This document shows positions 45,145 to 57,581 of a DNA stretch of 64,000 nt, piece after piece (position 1 is the first letter of the stretch; each line of letters opens with the position of its first letter). Position numbers and translations under genes: made by a program. The DNA lies in assembly GCF_932294415.1 (NCBI RefSeq), contig NC_065538.1, forward strand, positions 25,259,957-25,323,956. Direction: 5' to 3'. Under the pieces are notes generated by a model. It worked only from the letters and a program-made list of their open reading frames with translations. It was not told the origin of the DNA and made no database searches. This DNA comes from Quercus robur. Taxonomy: Eukaryota; Streptophyta; Magnoliopsida; Fagales; Fagaceae.

Positions 45145-46728
45145 CTAAATACTTTCCAATCTAGCTGCCACAGCTTTAGGAATAGTAAAGAGAGATAAAT
45201 AGTACGTTGGGAGACTTGAGAGAGTACTGTTTATTAGCATGAGCCTACCACCTTTAGATAAATAGAGACGCTTCCACCCAGATAGCTTCTTCTCCATTTT
45301 CTCCAAAATAGGATTCCAAATCGCAGCTGACTTAAAAAACAGCATTCCTAAATATTTCATAGGTAACCTGCCCACTTTACAGTGAAGAATATTAGCCAAA
45401 GCAACTATATTATTCACCTCCCCAATGGGAACGATCTCACTTTTCCCGATATCGACCTTCAACCCCGTAAAAGCCTGAAAACAAGACAACACCAACCTTA
45501 TGGATAACAACTGTTCCCTAGAGGCATCACAAAATAAGATAGTGTCATAAGCAAATAGCAGATGGGAGATACGCACACCAACAATGTTCACATCTCCCAC
45601 ATGGAATCCCCGAATAAGATTACACTCCTCTGTTTTCTTCAAGAGCCTACTTAGAACCTCCATTATCAAGAGAAACAATAGCGGGGATAGTGGATCCCCT
45701 TGTCTCAATTCACGTGAGCATCCAAAAAAACCTTCAGGGGATCCATTTACCAGGATAGAAAAACAGACAGACGTAACACAAGCCTTAATCCACCCCCTCC
45801 ATTTCATCCCAAAACCCATCCGGTCCAACAAATAAAACAAGGCCTCCCAGTTCACATGGTCATAAACTTTTTCAATATCAAGCTTGCATACCACCTCGGA
45901 CTTCTACTCTTCAACCTGCTATCCAGGCATTCATTTGCAATAAGCATTGAATCCAGAATCTGCCTTCCGCCAACAAACGCATTTTGAGTCTCAGATATGA
46001 GCTTGTCCAAAACCACCCTCAACCTATTTAGCCAAGACCTTAGACAGCAACTTGTACAAGCTACTCACCAAACTGATGGGATGAAAATCCTTGATGTTAA
46101 CGGCATTACACTTCTTAGGAATTAAAGTGATAAATGAAGTATTCATAGACCTTTCAAACCCAGAGTGTCTGTGAAAATGAGCGAAAAAATCCATAACTTC
46201 CTTTTCCACCACACTCCAACAAATGTGGAAAAAAGCTATGGTAAAACCATCAGGACCAGGGGCTTTATCCCCCTCCATCTCCTTTAAAACCTGGGTCACT
46301 TCCTCCTTCGTGAACTCCTTCTCTAGCGATAACTGCTCACCCTCTTCGATACAAGCAAAATCTAACCCATCCATGGTGGGACGCCCCACCTCAGTTTCCT
46401 TAAATAGTCCTTGATAGAAAAGAACTAATTGAGAGCGAACATCAGGCTCATCCTCATAAAGAATACCATCCACCTCAATCCTTTTAATTTGATTATCATT
46501 TCTATGAGAGTTTGCTAATCTGTGAAAGAACCGAGTATTATTATCGCCCTCCTTCACATACAAGGCCTGAGACTTTTGCCTCCAGGAAATCTCCTCAAGA
46601 GAAGCCAATGGATCAATGTCACCTTTGATTTGTAGGTGATGGATCTGATCCTCGTTTGAAAGACCCACCAACTCCTCTCTCGCATCTAAACCCATCAGCT
46701 CAGTCAGCAAGTTCTTTTTGAAAGCCAA
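45145..46728 (-). pseudogene. LINE reverse transcriptase, catalytic residue lost
   Basis: Two open parts: 46728-46024 ([17 protein letters not shown]) and 45894-45145 ([25 protein letters not shown]). The catalytic box reads FAYD at 45555-45544, where the first LINE has FADD: one aspartate is replaced by tyrosine. A frameshift lies between the parts near 45900-46020. Confidence 0.85.
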
Positions 46729-47610
46729 AGCACCAAACTCCTCCCTGTTCCATTTTTTTTAAAATCTTCTTTCAGAGCCTTTAATTTTTGAGCCAAAATG
46801 AAGCTTGGAGAGCCCGCAAAACTGTATCCATCCCACCAATGCTTTACTCTATCAACAAAACCCTCTACCTTCAACCACATATTTTCAAATTTAAAGGCAC
46901 TTCGACTACGCCGAACAACACCAGCTTCCAACAAAAGAGGGCAATGGTTAGAAAGAACGCGGGGAAGCACCTGTTGGGATACATTGACGTAGTGTTCCTC
47001 CCAATCAAGAAAAACCAATGCCCTATTAATACTTGACATAAAGGGGACACTAAAATCTCTAAACCAAGTGAAGGAGGCCCCCTCTAAAGGTAAATCAACT
47101 AAAGAATTATTCTCAATAAAATCCGAGAATGTGAACATAGTAGGGCTAAAAGACTCACAACCAATCCTTTTACTAGGGAAACTGATAATATTGAAGTCAC
47201 CTACAATACACCAAGCCATAGGCCACCTGGCACACACCTGGGATAACTCCTCCTATAAAGTAGACCACTGACCATCGACATTAGGACCATACACACTTGT
47301 ACAAGTCCAAACAAAGTCATCCACCACTCCTCTCAATAATACATTGACAGAAAACTGTCCAACCATAACATCCAACTTTTCAAAGACCCTCTTATCCCAA
47401 ATCAACAGGACCCCTCCCGAAGTCTGCACAGCATCCAAAACAGCCCAATCAATAAAAGGACTACTCCGTAAACTCCGCACAAAAGCAACATCACAAGAAG
47501 ATACTTTCGTTTCTTGAAAACATACAATCTCACACTTCCACTTTTTTAGCAAATTCTTACAAACCACTCTCTTCCGGGGATTGTTAAGCCCCCTTACATT
47601 CCAAGAAAGT
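46704..47610 (-). pseudogene. LINE endonuclease domain
   Basis: Starts with SWNVRGLNNPRKR near 47605 and continues with [34 protein letters not shown] and SNHCPLL. This is the full motif series of the APE-type endonuclease that nicks target DNA. A stop near 47253 splits it into two frames. The final SNH replaces the usual SDH. Confidence 0.8.
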
Positions 47611-47639
47611 AGTCATAGAGTCATTTAAGACAATCAGCA

Positions 47640-49490
47640 CCCCCTTTCCTATTCCTAGCAGAGACTCCATCGTAATTAACATAAGAAATAAGCCCCTTAA
47701 GCTCCCTGAGCCCTCTTGTCCTTGAGTTTGCAGGTCGCTTAGACACCCCTGCATTGTTCACCTTGAGACATTCCTATTCCAAGATGCGAAATAGAGCCAA
47801 ACATTGAGCTTTATGTTTCACTATAGGGAAACCACCATTTTACAAAAAAATTTCATCAACAGTGTCACCCAATTTGAAGGTGGCCCAGACTCAGTCACCT
47901 GTGTTCCCTCGATAGAGTCCCGAGCCAAAGGTTCCCATCGAGACAAAGGTTCACAATCCAACACCCAATTATTCTTCTCACCAGAGTCAAAACCACTGAC
48001 ATCCACCCCACTGGCTTCCCACGGGAGAACGTGCAGCCCAAAATCTAGCTGAAAATCCCCAACGAAATCCACTAATCTACTATTCCGTTCTTCTTTGTGA
48101 GCTTCCCCTTCCCCAACCTCAGCTTCCAAACCAAAACCCAAGCCTAAGAGGGGAAAATCTATTATGATCCACCCATGGTTGTCGACACAAGATTGGCGAC
48201 CCCTCTTTCATCATCAGAGGCTGAATCCCAGCCACTGTCGAGCTAATCACCAGATTTTCGGTGAACCCAACATCCCACCTACCTAATCCCTGAGTTTCCT
48301 CGGCACCAGAGCCCGAGAACCCAGAGAAGGCGGCCTTGCCAAAGTTGGGAATGCCTAAAACAGAACTACACCTTGCCGCCAACTTTTTTCTGTTCACCGG
48401 AGTGTCCAATACTCTCATCAGCTTCAACCCATTGTCACTCGAGCTCGCATCCAGTTGTCCCGGAGGCAAAACCCGAGACTCACTTACACCCAAGGCTACG
48501 AGATTAGAATTTCCTCTCTGCCCATGGTCTGGCTTTGCCAAGGATTGGCTTTGACGTGGCCTCCAAACAGGTTTGGGCTTGATGTAATTAAATGGGCCGG
48601 AGTTACTAACCTTTTGAAAATTCTGAATAGTGGGCTTTTTAGGTTGCACCACTTTTGGGCCCACTTCCTTAACTTCAGACCACACAACAACCCAATTCCC
48701 ATCTATCCCACGCTCCATACGCAAAATCATATCCAAAGTCAACTCAGCTTTAATACCTTTATCTTCAATCCCATCTATTGTTGACAAAATCTTCGCCCCA
48801 ATTTGATCTCTCTGTCCTAGAGTACTATCCTTGCAGGTAACCCCATTAACACGGCTGGATTCTGACATAATCTTCACCCTAGGAGGCTCCCTCTGTCCTA
48901 GATACTTTCCTCACTGTTATTAGGGGACTGACAGACTCTTCACCCCAGGTTGCTCAGAATTTGTATTTTGAATCGATACATTTTTTTTCTTCCCTTTATC
49001 ACCTCCGCCACCATTGTTAAATCGTTTCCCCGCCACCACCGACACAAAGGATTTTGAGGCGTCTCTAAAAATACCTGTGATAGCTTGCTTCGGAGCTAGA
49101 GACTCCGAGGCTAACACCTTCCTCAGGTGTAACCCAAATCCTCTCCAGCCACTCCCCCGTCTTCCCTTCAGGCACCACTATAGAAACCTTACGACGACCA
49201 TGAGTGAGTTCCGAAATTAACAAGAAAGCTCCGTGAGAGTTGGAACCCAACTGAAGAATAAAGCATTTGTCCCCCTCACGGCAAGATTTTGCAAACTGCC
49301 CACTGGACTGCCCAGAGATCAGTTCTTCCACATTGAACAGCAGTCTCTTTGCACTTCCTTTTCCCATAAATATTGACCTGAGATAATCTCTGCCTCTCTC
49401 GTAAATACGCAGCTGGTAAAACATACCACCTTCCTCAACTGAAAACTCAAATGATTTTGATTCCACGAAGAAAAATACAGAGCCACCCAT
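47640..49490 (-). pseudogene. LINE ORF1 (RNA-binding gag-like protein), frameshifted
   Basis: Open stretches 49490-49065 (MGGSVFFFVESKSFEFSVEE), 49117-48920, 48877-48119 and 48141-47821 follow each other in different frames. The C-terminus reads RELKGLISYVNYDG near 47690. ORF1 of plant L1 elements binds the element RNA; no intact version can be made here because of at least three frame breaks. Confidence 0.7.
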
Positions 49491-49559
49491 ATTGAATCAA
49501 AAGTTTTGAACAAGATAGACAAGCAGACACAGAGTAAAATATATAAAGAAGTTGCATGA

Positions 49560-50330
49560 AAATGTTCAAGACTGATTTCTCAAACAAATTCAAAAGTTTA
49601 TCAGAATAACTCTTCCATCTCTCTTTAAGTCTTCCCTTCCTTTGGAGTGGTTTTTTTGGGGCCTATTACTATATATCATCTGTTTATTATTCCGTTTCTC
49701 TTTCCTAATTTTAATGCAAATTCTTCTCTAGTGGTATGGGTCTAAATTTTCGAGTTTTGGTTTTAAAAAGTAGAAAGCAGGCAGAACAATATCATAGATC
49801 ATATAAAGTATGTGGTCTCCTCTCCATATTTTGCTAAGTTTTGTTATGACATGTTTTTCATCTTGATGCAAGCTCTTATAAACTACTTTATCAGCTCTTA
49901 TAAAACATATATTAGAAGAATGATAGAAAATTTGGGCTTTCAAAACTTTTGCGTCATCTATAGAAGAAATCAACACAAGTTAAAGACTATGATTTTATAT
50001 GCATTATAGATTATATCTTATTTGGGTCATGATGATTTGTCATTAAGAGGTTTCTTGGACATAGTTACCATGGTTTTGGTTTCAATTACAGCATGTAGTT
50101 GTGTTTTTTTTTTCATGTATTATATATTGTGTTTCTCACTTGTTGCTGTATTTATTCCCAAATGCTTCAGCTTAGCCCGTGGTCCTTTCGCTCCCTTTGC
50201 AAATTCAACAGCTTGCAACTCATGAGGTTTGTTTTTTGTCAACCTATCATAACTTGTGAGCCAGGCCTTGCTGTCAGCCTATTGTAATAGTAATGATATG
50301 ATTGTGCTTCTGATTTTAATGGATTTTATC
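49560..50330 (+). other. Gene-poor DNA with a duplicated block
   Basis: 49640-49900 repeats 22640-22930. 50090-50225 has a weak open frame (ARGPFAPFANSTACN) without recognisable domain. Nothing else is seen. Confidence 0.5.
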
Positions 50331-51600
50331 TAGAATTCACCTAGATTAAAGATATAATTCCGTTGTAGTCGGCATAGAGAGGGGCTCACTATTGTGACAG
50401 ATTATTTAAGCATGGAAAGCTTAAAAGCTTCTGCAAAATTTTCAGAAAACATGTGAACTATACTTTTATTCCACCCGCCGTGTCCTATTTCAATGGTACT
50501 TTGTTGTTTTTGGTTGATGCTGCTAAAGTGGATAGTCATGTCTTGCCCTGTTGCTTTATTCTTGAGACTCATTGCTTTTATAATTGAATTTCTATTTATT
50601 TTGTTTTATTTGTTTATTTTGTTTTTTGTTTTTTGTTTTTATTTTTTGTTTATTTTGTTTTTTGCTCCCTTTATATTTAATGCACACTAACGTGTTTCTT
50701 TTAATCATCAATCTATAAATATATATATATATATATATTTTTTTTTTACTGTTAGCCAAAAATTCACATTAACTTATTTTATGGTTATCTCATTAATGTA
50801 TCTTTAATTGACTAAGCTTACATCACACATTTCTCTATTTTTCATGTCTTTTAACATACCCACTGTTTTAGTATTTTAAAAAAGTAAAAAAAAAAAAATA
50901 ATTAAGGACTAATAGTAATAGCTAACTAGATAAGGCCTTGAAGAGAAATAGAGAGACTCAAAAATTTTGTGGATTGTTAAATAAAATGCACTGTTTCACT
51001 ATATATTACCAAAATAAAAGTTCTGAGATTGACAAAACATTTAAAAGATAGAGAAAGAGGAATCTAAGGGGTCACTACCTCTGTTATACAGGTCTACCAC
51101 TACCATTAAGATGCTGAAACCCCTATGAGAAATTTTGTTTTCTTTTTTCTTTTTAAAATCAGGGGCTTAAATATAATTTAGGTTTGGGTAATTTGGTTAG
51201 ATAGTTTTTGTTTTGGGTATATAATAGAGAGAATTTTTGGTGTGTAATGTAAAGTCATATTTTACCATGATTTAATTTTAATCATCTATAAGATGCATGC
51301 ATACACATTTGCCCATATCATGTCTTAATGTCACACTATCGATGAGTAGAAGACGGTAAGAGAGTTGGGTATACTTTCATTTCATGGTAAGAAATATTTG
51401 AGTACAAAACAAATTAGTTGATTTTCATGGTTTTGTTATTCTTTTGCATTTATCTTTGGTTTCACGATTTAAAAAAATAAAATTAATCTTATCCTAAGAA
51501 GGGAACTAATTTTTAATATCTTAAAATGTATATGTTTTTTTACTCTAATTTAGTTTACTTTTTCTTATAATATATTTACAATATTTTCAAAAACTGTTGT
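50330..51600. other. AT-rich intergenic DNA
   Basis: No gene. Contains TTTTG-rich low-complexity DNA at 50590-50665 and a (TA)n run at about 50717-50739. Confidence 0.6.
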
Positions 51601-52330
51601 ACATAACACCACTAAGGCATGAGAGAATGCGTAAATGGTTGAATTTGAACTCTACATGTGAGCAGTTGTGAGGGAAGGGAGAGTAGGTGTTGGCTAAGAG
51701 ATTTTGTCTTGGTTAGTGCTAAAGGCGTGACTACTTTGGGAAGGTAGTGAGATTTACATTTGACACGGTACTCAAGCAATCACCAAAAAGGGGCATAGTG
51801 ACTTTTTAGGGTTTAAGGCTATGAGAACACCCCTTATTGGTTGAATGCATAATGAGTCACCTTGGAGACACGTGTACCAATCAGAGTATTCCTGATGTCC
51901 CTCTTGATGACCAAGACTTGTCTCCCAAACAGTGGCAAAGCTATCTACCTACAGGTCCTAGTGCCACGTTGGCGCAGTTCTTATCTCTTAGTCAGCAGAT
52001 AATATCATAGCTATGTAAAGATCCAAAGGAGAGAATATGATAACTTGGCATGTGTCCTTTGTACTTAGCCATATTCCTTAGAGTATAAGAGGAACGCGTA
52101 GCTGTGTTATTAGGGCAAGAACCCAAGTTGATATTTTGAGATGAAAGTGGAGAGTTGGTAGGAAAGAAAGGCAACTTCATTGTAAACTAATATCTTTCTC
52201 ATACATAATACAAGCTAAGCCGAGCAAGAATGTTATATTCTTGCTCAAATCGTGGTTTTTTATCCTTGCTCTAGGGTTTTCCATGTACATCCTATGTTGT
52301 TTTGATAATCAGCATCTTTTTTTTATTTTT
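51600..52330 (+). mobile_element. LTR-like remnant
   Basis: A TATA-like GAGTATAAGAGG at 52080 is followed by TTGTAAACTAATATCTTTCTC, then a CTTGCTC-rich stretch, TCGTGGTTTTTTATC and GGGTTTTCCATGTACATC. This succession resembles the R-U5 end of plant LTRs. Neither terminus is defined. It could be part of the 5' LTR of the Ogre-like element to the right or a separate solo LTR. Confidence 0.35.
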
Positions 52331-52861
52331 TTTTATTTTTAATGTGCGTCTTTTTCATGTTGTATCATCACTCTCTTTATTTCTTATTTGAGTGTCATGT
52401 CAAAACTTGCATCTTTTCGAGCTTTCTCATTGTAACACCTACCTCACTTAAATTTAATTTAATTGCTTCTAGAGTGAAATTGATGAATTATTTAATTTAT
52501 TTTGAAGGTGATATTATTTTATATTATGATATCTACAAAGAAAATAAATAAAAGAAGATGTAACGTGAGAGTTTTTTTTTTTGGATTATTCATATTAAAC
52601 TTTTAGTCTCCTTATCAGTTAAGGAAAATGATAAGAGATTAAAAGCTATTTGGATTAGGAGTTTAAGTGTTATTGGATTTCTTTAGAGTTTTAGCTTATC
52701 TAAACAATCTTAATATGAGTTTTAGTAGGAATTAAAGTCTTGGAAGCTTATTTAAGTTTTATAGGTTTCTTAAATGCTAAAGAGATAAGTTTTAGTGGAT
52801 TTTAAATTTCAGCCCAGATGAAAACAGTTTTAATGTGTAAAGCTGAAAGGTAAAATAGTGT

Positions 52862-52963
<102 letters not shown>

Positions 52964-53021
52964 CAAAATTACAAGAAACAAATTCTGCATCGGTGTGGTC
53001 AGGTATATGTCTCTCTCAAAC

Positions 53022-53287
53022 GAGAAAGTATACCATGCCTTGATAATACCAACTCAGTATCTGTTTTGGTATTTCTTATCCAACAAATGAGTGACACTTG
53101 TTTCAAAACACCGCATCAGACTACTGCAATAAATGATTAATTTATCTTCTCGATAGTATAGAAGATTGTGATTAATTTATTAGAGTAGTCTGATGTGATT
53201 TTTTGAAACAGGTGTTACTTATTTATTAGGTAGGAAATACCAAAATAGATACTGAGTTAGTATTATCGAAACATGGTATACTTTCTC
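53022..53287. mobile_element. Mutator-type foldback MITE
   Basis: Left arm from GAGAAAGTATACCATG and right arm ending CATGGTATACTTTCTC are reverse complements with few mismatches for about 120 bases, around a loop of some 28 bases. Flanks are CTCTCAAAC (53013-53021) and CTCTCAAAT (53288-53296), a 9-base duplication with one mismatch. Long terminal repeats plus 9-base duplications are the Mutator pattern. No transposase. A transcript would form a long hairpin. Confidence 0.85.
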
Positions 53288-53479
53288 CTCTCAAATATTC
53301 ATGGAAATAACCTACGTTGCTAGAGTAGTTTAATAGATTTGCTTTAATATTCCATATGAACTCTTGAATTAGGCGATAAGCTCTTGAGTGATTAGTTGCT
53401 AGAGTTTACGCATGGTAGCGGGGCTGGTCTTTTGAATCTTGTCATCTATATCATGGTCAAGTTTCTAAACTTTTATCAA

Positions 53480-53660
53480 TACATGCTTCAGGTCACTACA
53501 TCCTACGGGTAGGAATTATTTGGTAAACCTATTGTATTTTTTCTATCGCTTACGGGTAGGAAAATCCTTGGATATTATATAAATATTAGATTAAATTTCT
53601 AATAGTCAGTACATGCTATAGGTAGCTATGTCTTACGGGTAGAGATTTCTATGGATGCTA
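53480..53660. repeat. Three diverged copies of an ACGGGTAGGA-centred repeat
   Basis: TCCTACGGGTAGGAATT near 53505, CTTACGGGTAGGAAAAT near 53550 and TCTTACGGGTAGAGATT near 53630. The first and third also share an upstream ACATGCT..AGGT. This lies inside the solo LTR. Confidence 0.7.
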
Positions 53661-53691
<31 letters not shown>

Positions 53692-55331
53692 TTAATATGG
53701 ATCTCATAGAGTATTTCATGGTGGCGTTGAAGTGTTATATGAAATCCTAAAGAAAATATGAATCTAACACTTAACTAAACAATGTTTGTATTGATATTAA
53801 CCTATTAGGATTTGATGAAAATCTTGGTGAGCCGCCAACATGCATATTCTCATTAGATGATATCCTTACATGTACTAATACCTCTTTTAGCCTTAAAGAC
53901 ATAATAGTAGTAAGGAGAAGTAATATATTATGAAGGATTGTAGAGATGTTTAAAGAGTAGTAAATTATTAGGAAGTGTCCCTTACATCCTTATGGTATGT
54001 GGATTAATTATATAATTGTGTTACTCATTTACTTTTAGGTGTGGAGGAAGAGTTCATTTGATTTTGGATCTAGACTACGAGTATTAGCAACTAGAGGTAA
54101 GTGGACTTCAAAATATGACGTCTTTCAGGATGTATATATTTATATATATTTTTGGTAAAAATATATTTATATATACATAATTGCAAAAGTGAATTTTCCA
54201 AAAACTTATACCATTATCAATGCTTTATACATACCTGAATTTTATTATTTATTGCATATTACTTTGAAACTGTCTATGTTAAGAATGACTCAAAACTATA
54301 TTTTTGAGAAAGTATTTGTTATATGATATATGATTGGTATTAACAATATTGTAATAAAGCAAAAATGTTTTTAAACAATTAACTAGACAGTATGCAACCT
54401 TTGCCAATACAGGGTTAAGTGTTGGTCTTCAGCCAAAGTAGTGTTATTGTGGTGTGGTGCAGTGTTTTCATTTGCTCTTCGGAGCCAGTGTTATTGTTTG
54501 CTCTTTTGAGCCAATGTTGCCTCTTTGAGGTTAGTGTTATTGTTCCCTATGAGAATCACCCACCGAGTGTTTATCAGTTTCTGTCTTTGTCTAGATAATA
54601 TTTAATGTTTTCTATATCAAACTACTGTTTTATTGTTATTGATCTTTATAAGTGGAAAAATTGTTTATCGTTATAATATATTGTTTCTACTTATTCAGTG
54701 TAATTTTTACTAAGTAAAGTAATTATTATTTTATTTAATGATTACAACGTAATAGTTAAATGTTTTATTCTTGACAGTTTTACAAAGTATATTATATTAT
54801 TGTTAAAACTATTTGTAAATGTTTTGTAAAGATTATATTTTATCAATGATACTATTGTTTTGTTTTGAAAGACATCCTTATGTTATGTAGTCTCTTATTG
54901 AGCTTCTAGCTCACCCCCCTTTTCTCCACCCTTTCAGATTAAAGCAATGGAATATCTTTTGGTGGTAGATCATTGGAGCCATAGATTGAAGACATTTTTT
55001 GGAGCTATGTTAGTTGATGGATTGTTTTAATATATTTTCTTAGGATAGTGAGTTTGGCATTTGTGGAACTCTTTGAGATTGTACTAGGAAACTTTATTGT
55101 TAAAGTTTTTGTTTTTATGGATTTCATAGGAAAGATTTTGATGGTTTGAAGTTTATTTGTGGATATTTAATTACACTTTGTTCCATTATATTATTGTTGA
55201 TTATTTATAAGACAAGTCGTGCATCTAAATCCTTAGTATGGGTTTGGGGCGTTATACTCATGTAGATGTACTGTTAGATAACTTATTTCATTCCTATAAA
55301 TAAGCTCAAATCTAACTTACACGTACATTTT

Positions 55332-55349
55332 TAGCGAATCCACTGGGGA
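55332..55349 (+). other. Primer binding site of the Ogre-like element
   Basis: TAGCGAATCCACTGGGGA differs by two bases from TGGCGACTCCACTGGGGA, the primer sequence I associate with Ogre-type Tat elements. The gag start ATG lies about 70 bases downstream (55419). Confidence 0.7.
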
Positions 55350-55418
55350 TCTCTGGTTATTTTCCTTTTTAAGGGTGTTTTGTTGGGTTGTACATCTCTG
55401 TTTGTAGTCACTTTCTCC

Positions 55419-57002
55419 ATGCCTCTAAGGAAGAAGGTGGTTACTGGGATATTGATTGGTGTGGGTGAGAACCATTAGTCAAAACCAAGTATAGATCATA
55501 TATCCATGCATTCTGAAGGCGCAGAATCTTCGAGTGGGACTACTCATCGTGAGAGCAGGGATATGATGGCTGCCATTGAAGACCTTCAACGTTCTTAAGC
55601 TGCTATGTGGGCAGAGTTTCAGTCCTTACGTTAGAAGACAACTATACCTCAGGCTCATCAAGGTCCAGTCCTTACGTTAGAAAACAACTATACCTCAGGC
55701 TCATCAAGGTCCTCAGGGGTTTCCTTATCTAACTAGGGAAGACATACATGCTATTCTATTTGAAGCCAAGAAGATATTTAGTGTTGTTTATGTTGATACC
55801 AGGCCTCTTTATCCTGAAGAAATAGTTGGGAAACCTTATCCTGCTAACTACACACCTCCTATATTCCCTAAGTATGATGACATAATAGGGAGCGCTAGAG
55901 AACATATCAAACGATATGTAGATGCTTTGACAGCTCGCTCTCATGACCACGAGTTGAGGCTCAGAGAGTTCTCTAAGTCTTTAGAAGGTCGAGCTTTTAC
56001 TTGGTATACCAGTCTTGCACCAGGATCAGTTCTAAGTTGAAACGATTGGGCAACGTAGTTCATGAAAAAGTTCTTTGCTTTGGAGGAAAAGTTCACTTTG
56101 TCAGATCTACAACATGAGAAGCAAAGGGTGTTTGAGGGATTTCTAGAGTATATTCGTAGGTTTTGAGATCTCTCTTTACTTTGTTATGATTCTATAGATG
56201 AAGAAAGGCTGGTGAATGTTTGTATCACATGTATGTTGTAAAAATATTGGCCTTACTTAGAGAATCTTTAGATCTCTAGTGTTACAAGGCTTGTGGAAGC
56301 TGCAAGGAGAACAAGTATGTTTGTATGGAAGCCTTCAAAAGGTTCAACTTCACAAATTGTGAGTGCTCCTAGACAACCGTGGAGGAGAGAAAACAAAAAG
56401 GTGGAGGTTGTTGTGACAGAAGAACCTAAGAAGGTGGCCAAAGGAAAGAAGAGGGACAGAGGTGGCATTCCCCCTCCTTTTACTGTGTCCACTAAAGAGT
56501 TGCATAGCATCCTAGAAGCTTGGGTGAAAGATGGTGTAGTGACGTTCCTAAATGTAAGCATGAACCTACAGAAGAGGAAAAACAAAATCCATTTTATTGT
56601 AGGTACAACAGGAGATGTGACCATCATACTATGGATTGCTATGCTTTGAGGAATATTTTCCATGATAGGGTAGCCAAGGGAGATTTGATTATCAAAGCTG
56701 GGAAGAGAGCTAGCCCAAAGATGCATAGACCAGAGGTGGCAATGACTTTCTTCATAGGTCATGAGAATCCTATGCAAGAAGTAGCAGAAAACATGGCTAG
56801 CAGTAGCTCAGTCTTGCCACCATTGGTAGATGAAGAAATGGTAATGAGAATTCAGCAGGAGGATAAAATAAATTCATTTCTTGAAGGAATAGGCCTTAGA
56901 CCCATGGCTAGAAGAGAAGCAGCCCAAGCCTTGACTAGGGTGATGGAAAGGAATCATGTAATGGTCTTTGTTGAAGAAAGTTTGATGCAAGTGACATACT
57001 AG
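55419..57002 (+). pseudogene. Gag of the Ogre-like element
   Basis: The frame starts MPLRKKVVTG. Recognisable capsid sequence includes HIKRYVDALTARSHDHELRL and SLEGRAFTWYTSL (gag major homology region), then a knuckle-like FYCRYNRRCDHHTMDCY near 56600. Stops occur at about 55473, 55598, 56038 and 56164. A 46-base tandem duplication (55621-55712) shifts the frame. Not functional. Confidence 0.75.
55621..55712. repeat. 46-base tandem duplication in gag
   Basis: Copies start at 55621 and 55667 (AGTCCTTACGTTAGAA...CATCAAGGTCC) with one difference. Forty-six is not a multiple of three, so the duplication disrupts the reading frame. Confidence 0.95.
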
Positions 57003-57491
57003 GAAGCAAGAGATTTAGACACCTTTTCTAACAAAGATCTAGTTAATCGAGTTGTTGATGGCGATAGACCTTTATATGTCACTGCCTTTTTCGGAGCATC
57101 TCGAATCAAAAGGGCATTGGTAGACATTGGTGCATCCACTAATATTCTATCTCTCCCAACTTTTGATGCCTTGGGAATTTCAAAGGAATGAATTATTCTA
57201 AAGCCAATGCAAGGAGCAAGAATAGGAGCCTTACAGCAGAATACTCTTGGGCATGTGTCTTTGGACCTTAGGGTTGGGCCGATTCGGGCAACTACTCTCA
57301 TGTATGTGATGGAAGGGAATACATCCTACCACATCATCTTAGGCCATCCATGGCTAAAGGTGTATAAAGCAATGGCTTCCACATATCATCAATGTGTGAA
57401 GGCCATTTGGAGGAACAAGTCGTTAGTCATTAAGGCCACCAAGATAAGAAGGGTTATTGGGCCTGATGGTCAGGTGGTATATGAATTCTGA
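57003..57491 (+). pseudogene. Aspartic protease of the Ogre-like element
   Basis: Reads TAFFGASRIKRALVDIGAST near 57080-57140 with the active-site box D-I-G-A-S (usually D-x-G-A/S-S), then YHIILGHPWL, the downstream protease signature. A stop at about 57189 splits it. Confidence 0.75.
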
Positions 57492-57581
57492 TGGTTAAAG
57501 AAAGGGGATGAGGAGGATGGCGAGTCTAATTCCCTTAATTCGACATAACAGCTAGAGGAAGTTCATACAACTGAGGAGTTT

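Larger units (their letters stand above)
43855..49510 (-). mobile_element. L1-type LINE, near full length, inactive
   Basis: A T-run (43855-43867) marks the poly(A) end. In minus orientation the order is ORF1 (49490 to about 47620), endonuclease, RT and C-terminal zinc-knuckle region (to 43978). It is the same family as the LINE at 16371-20530, so ORF1 here serves as the guide for the inverted piece there. Multiple frameshifts and a mutated RT active site make it dead. I could not define target duplications. Confidence 0.85.

Noticed and set aside
43855..49560. Target duplication around the second LINE
   Set aside because: I compared the bases before the T-run with those after 49490 and saw no convincing match.
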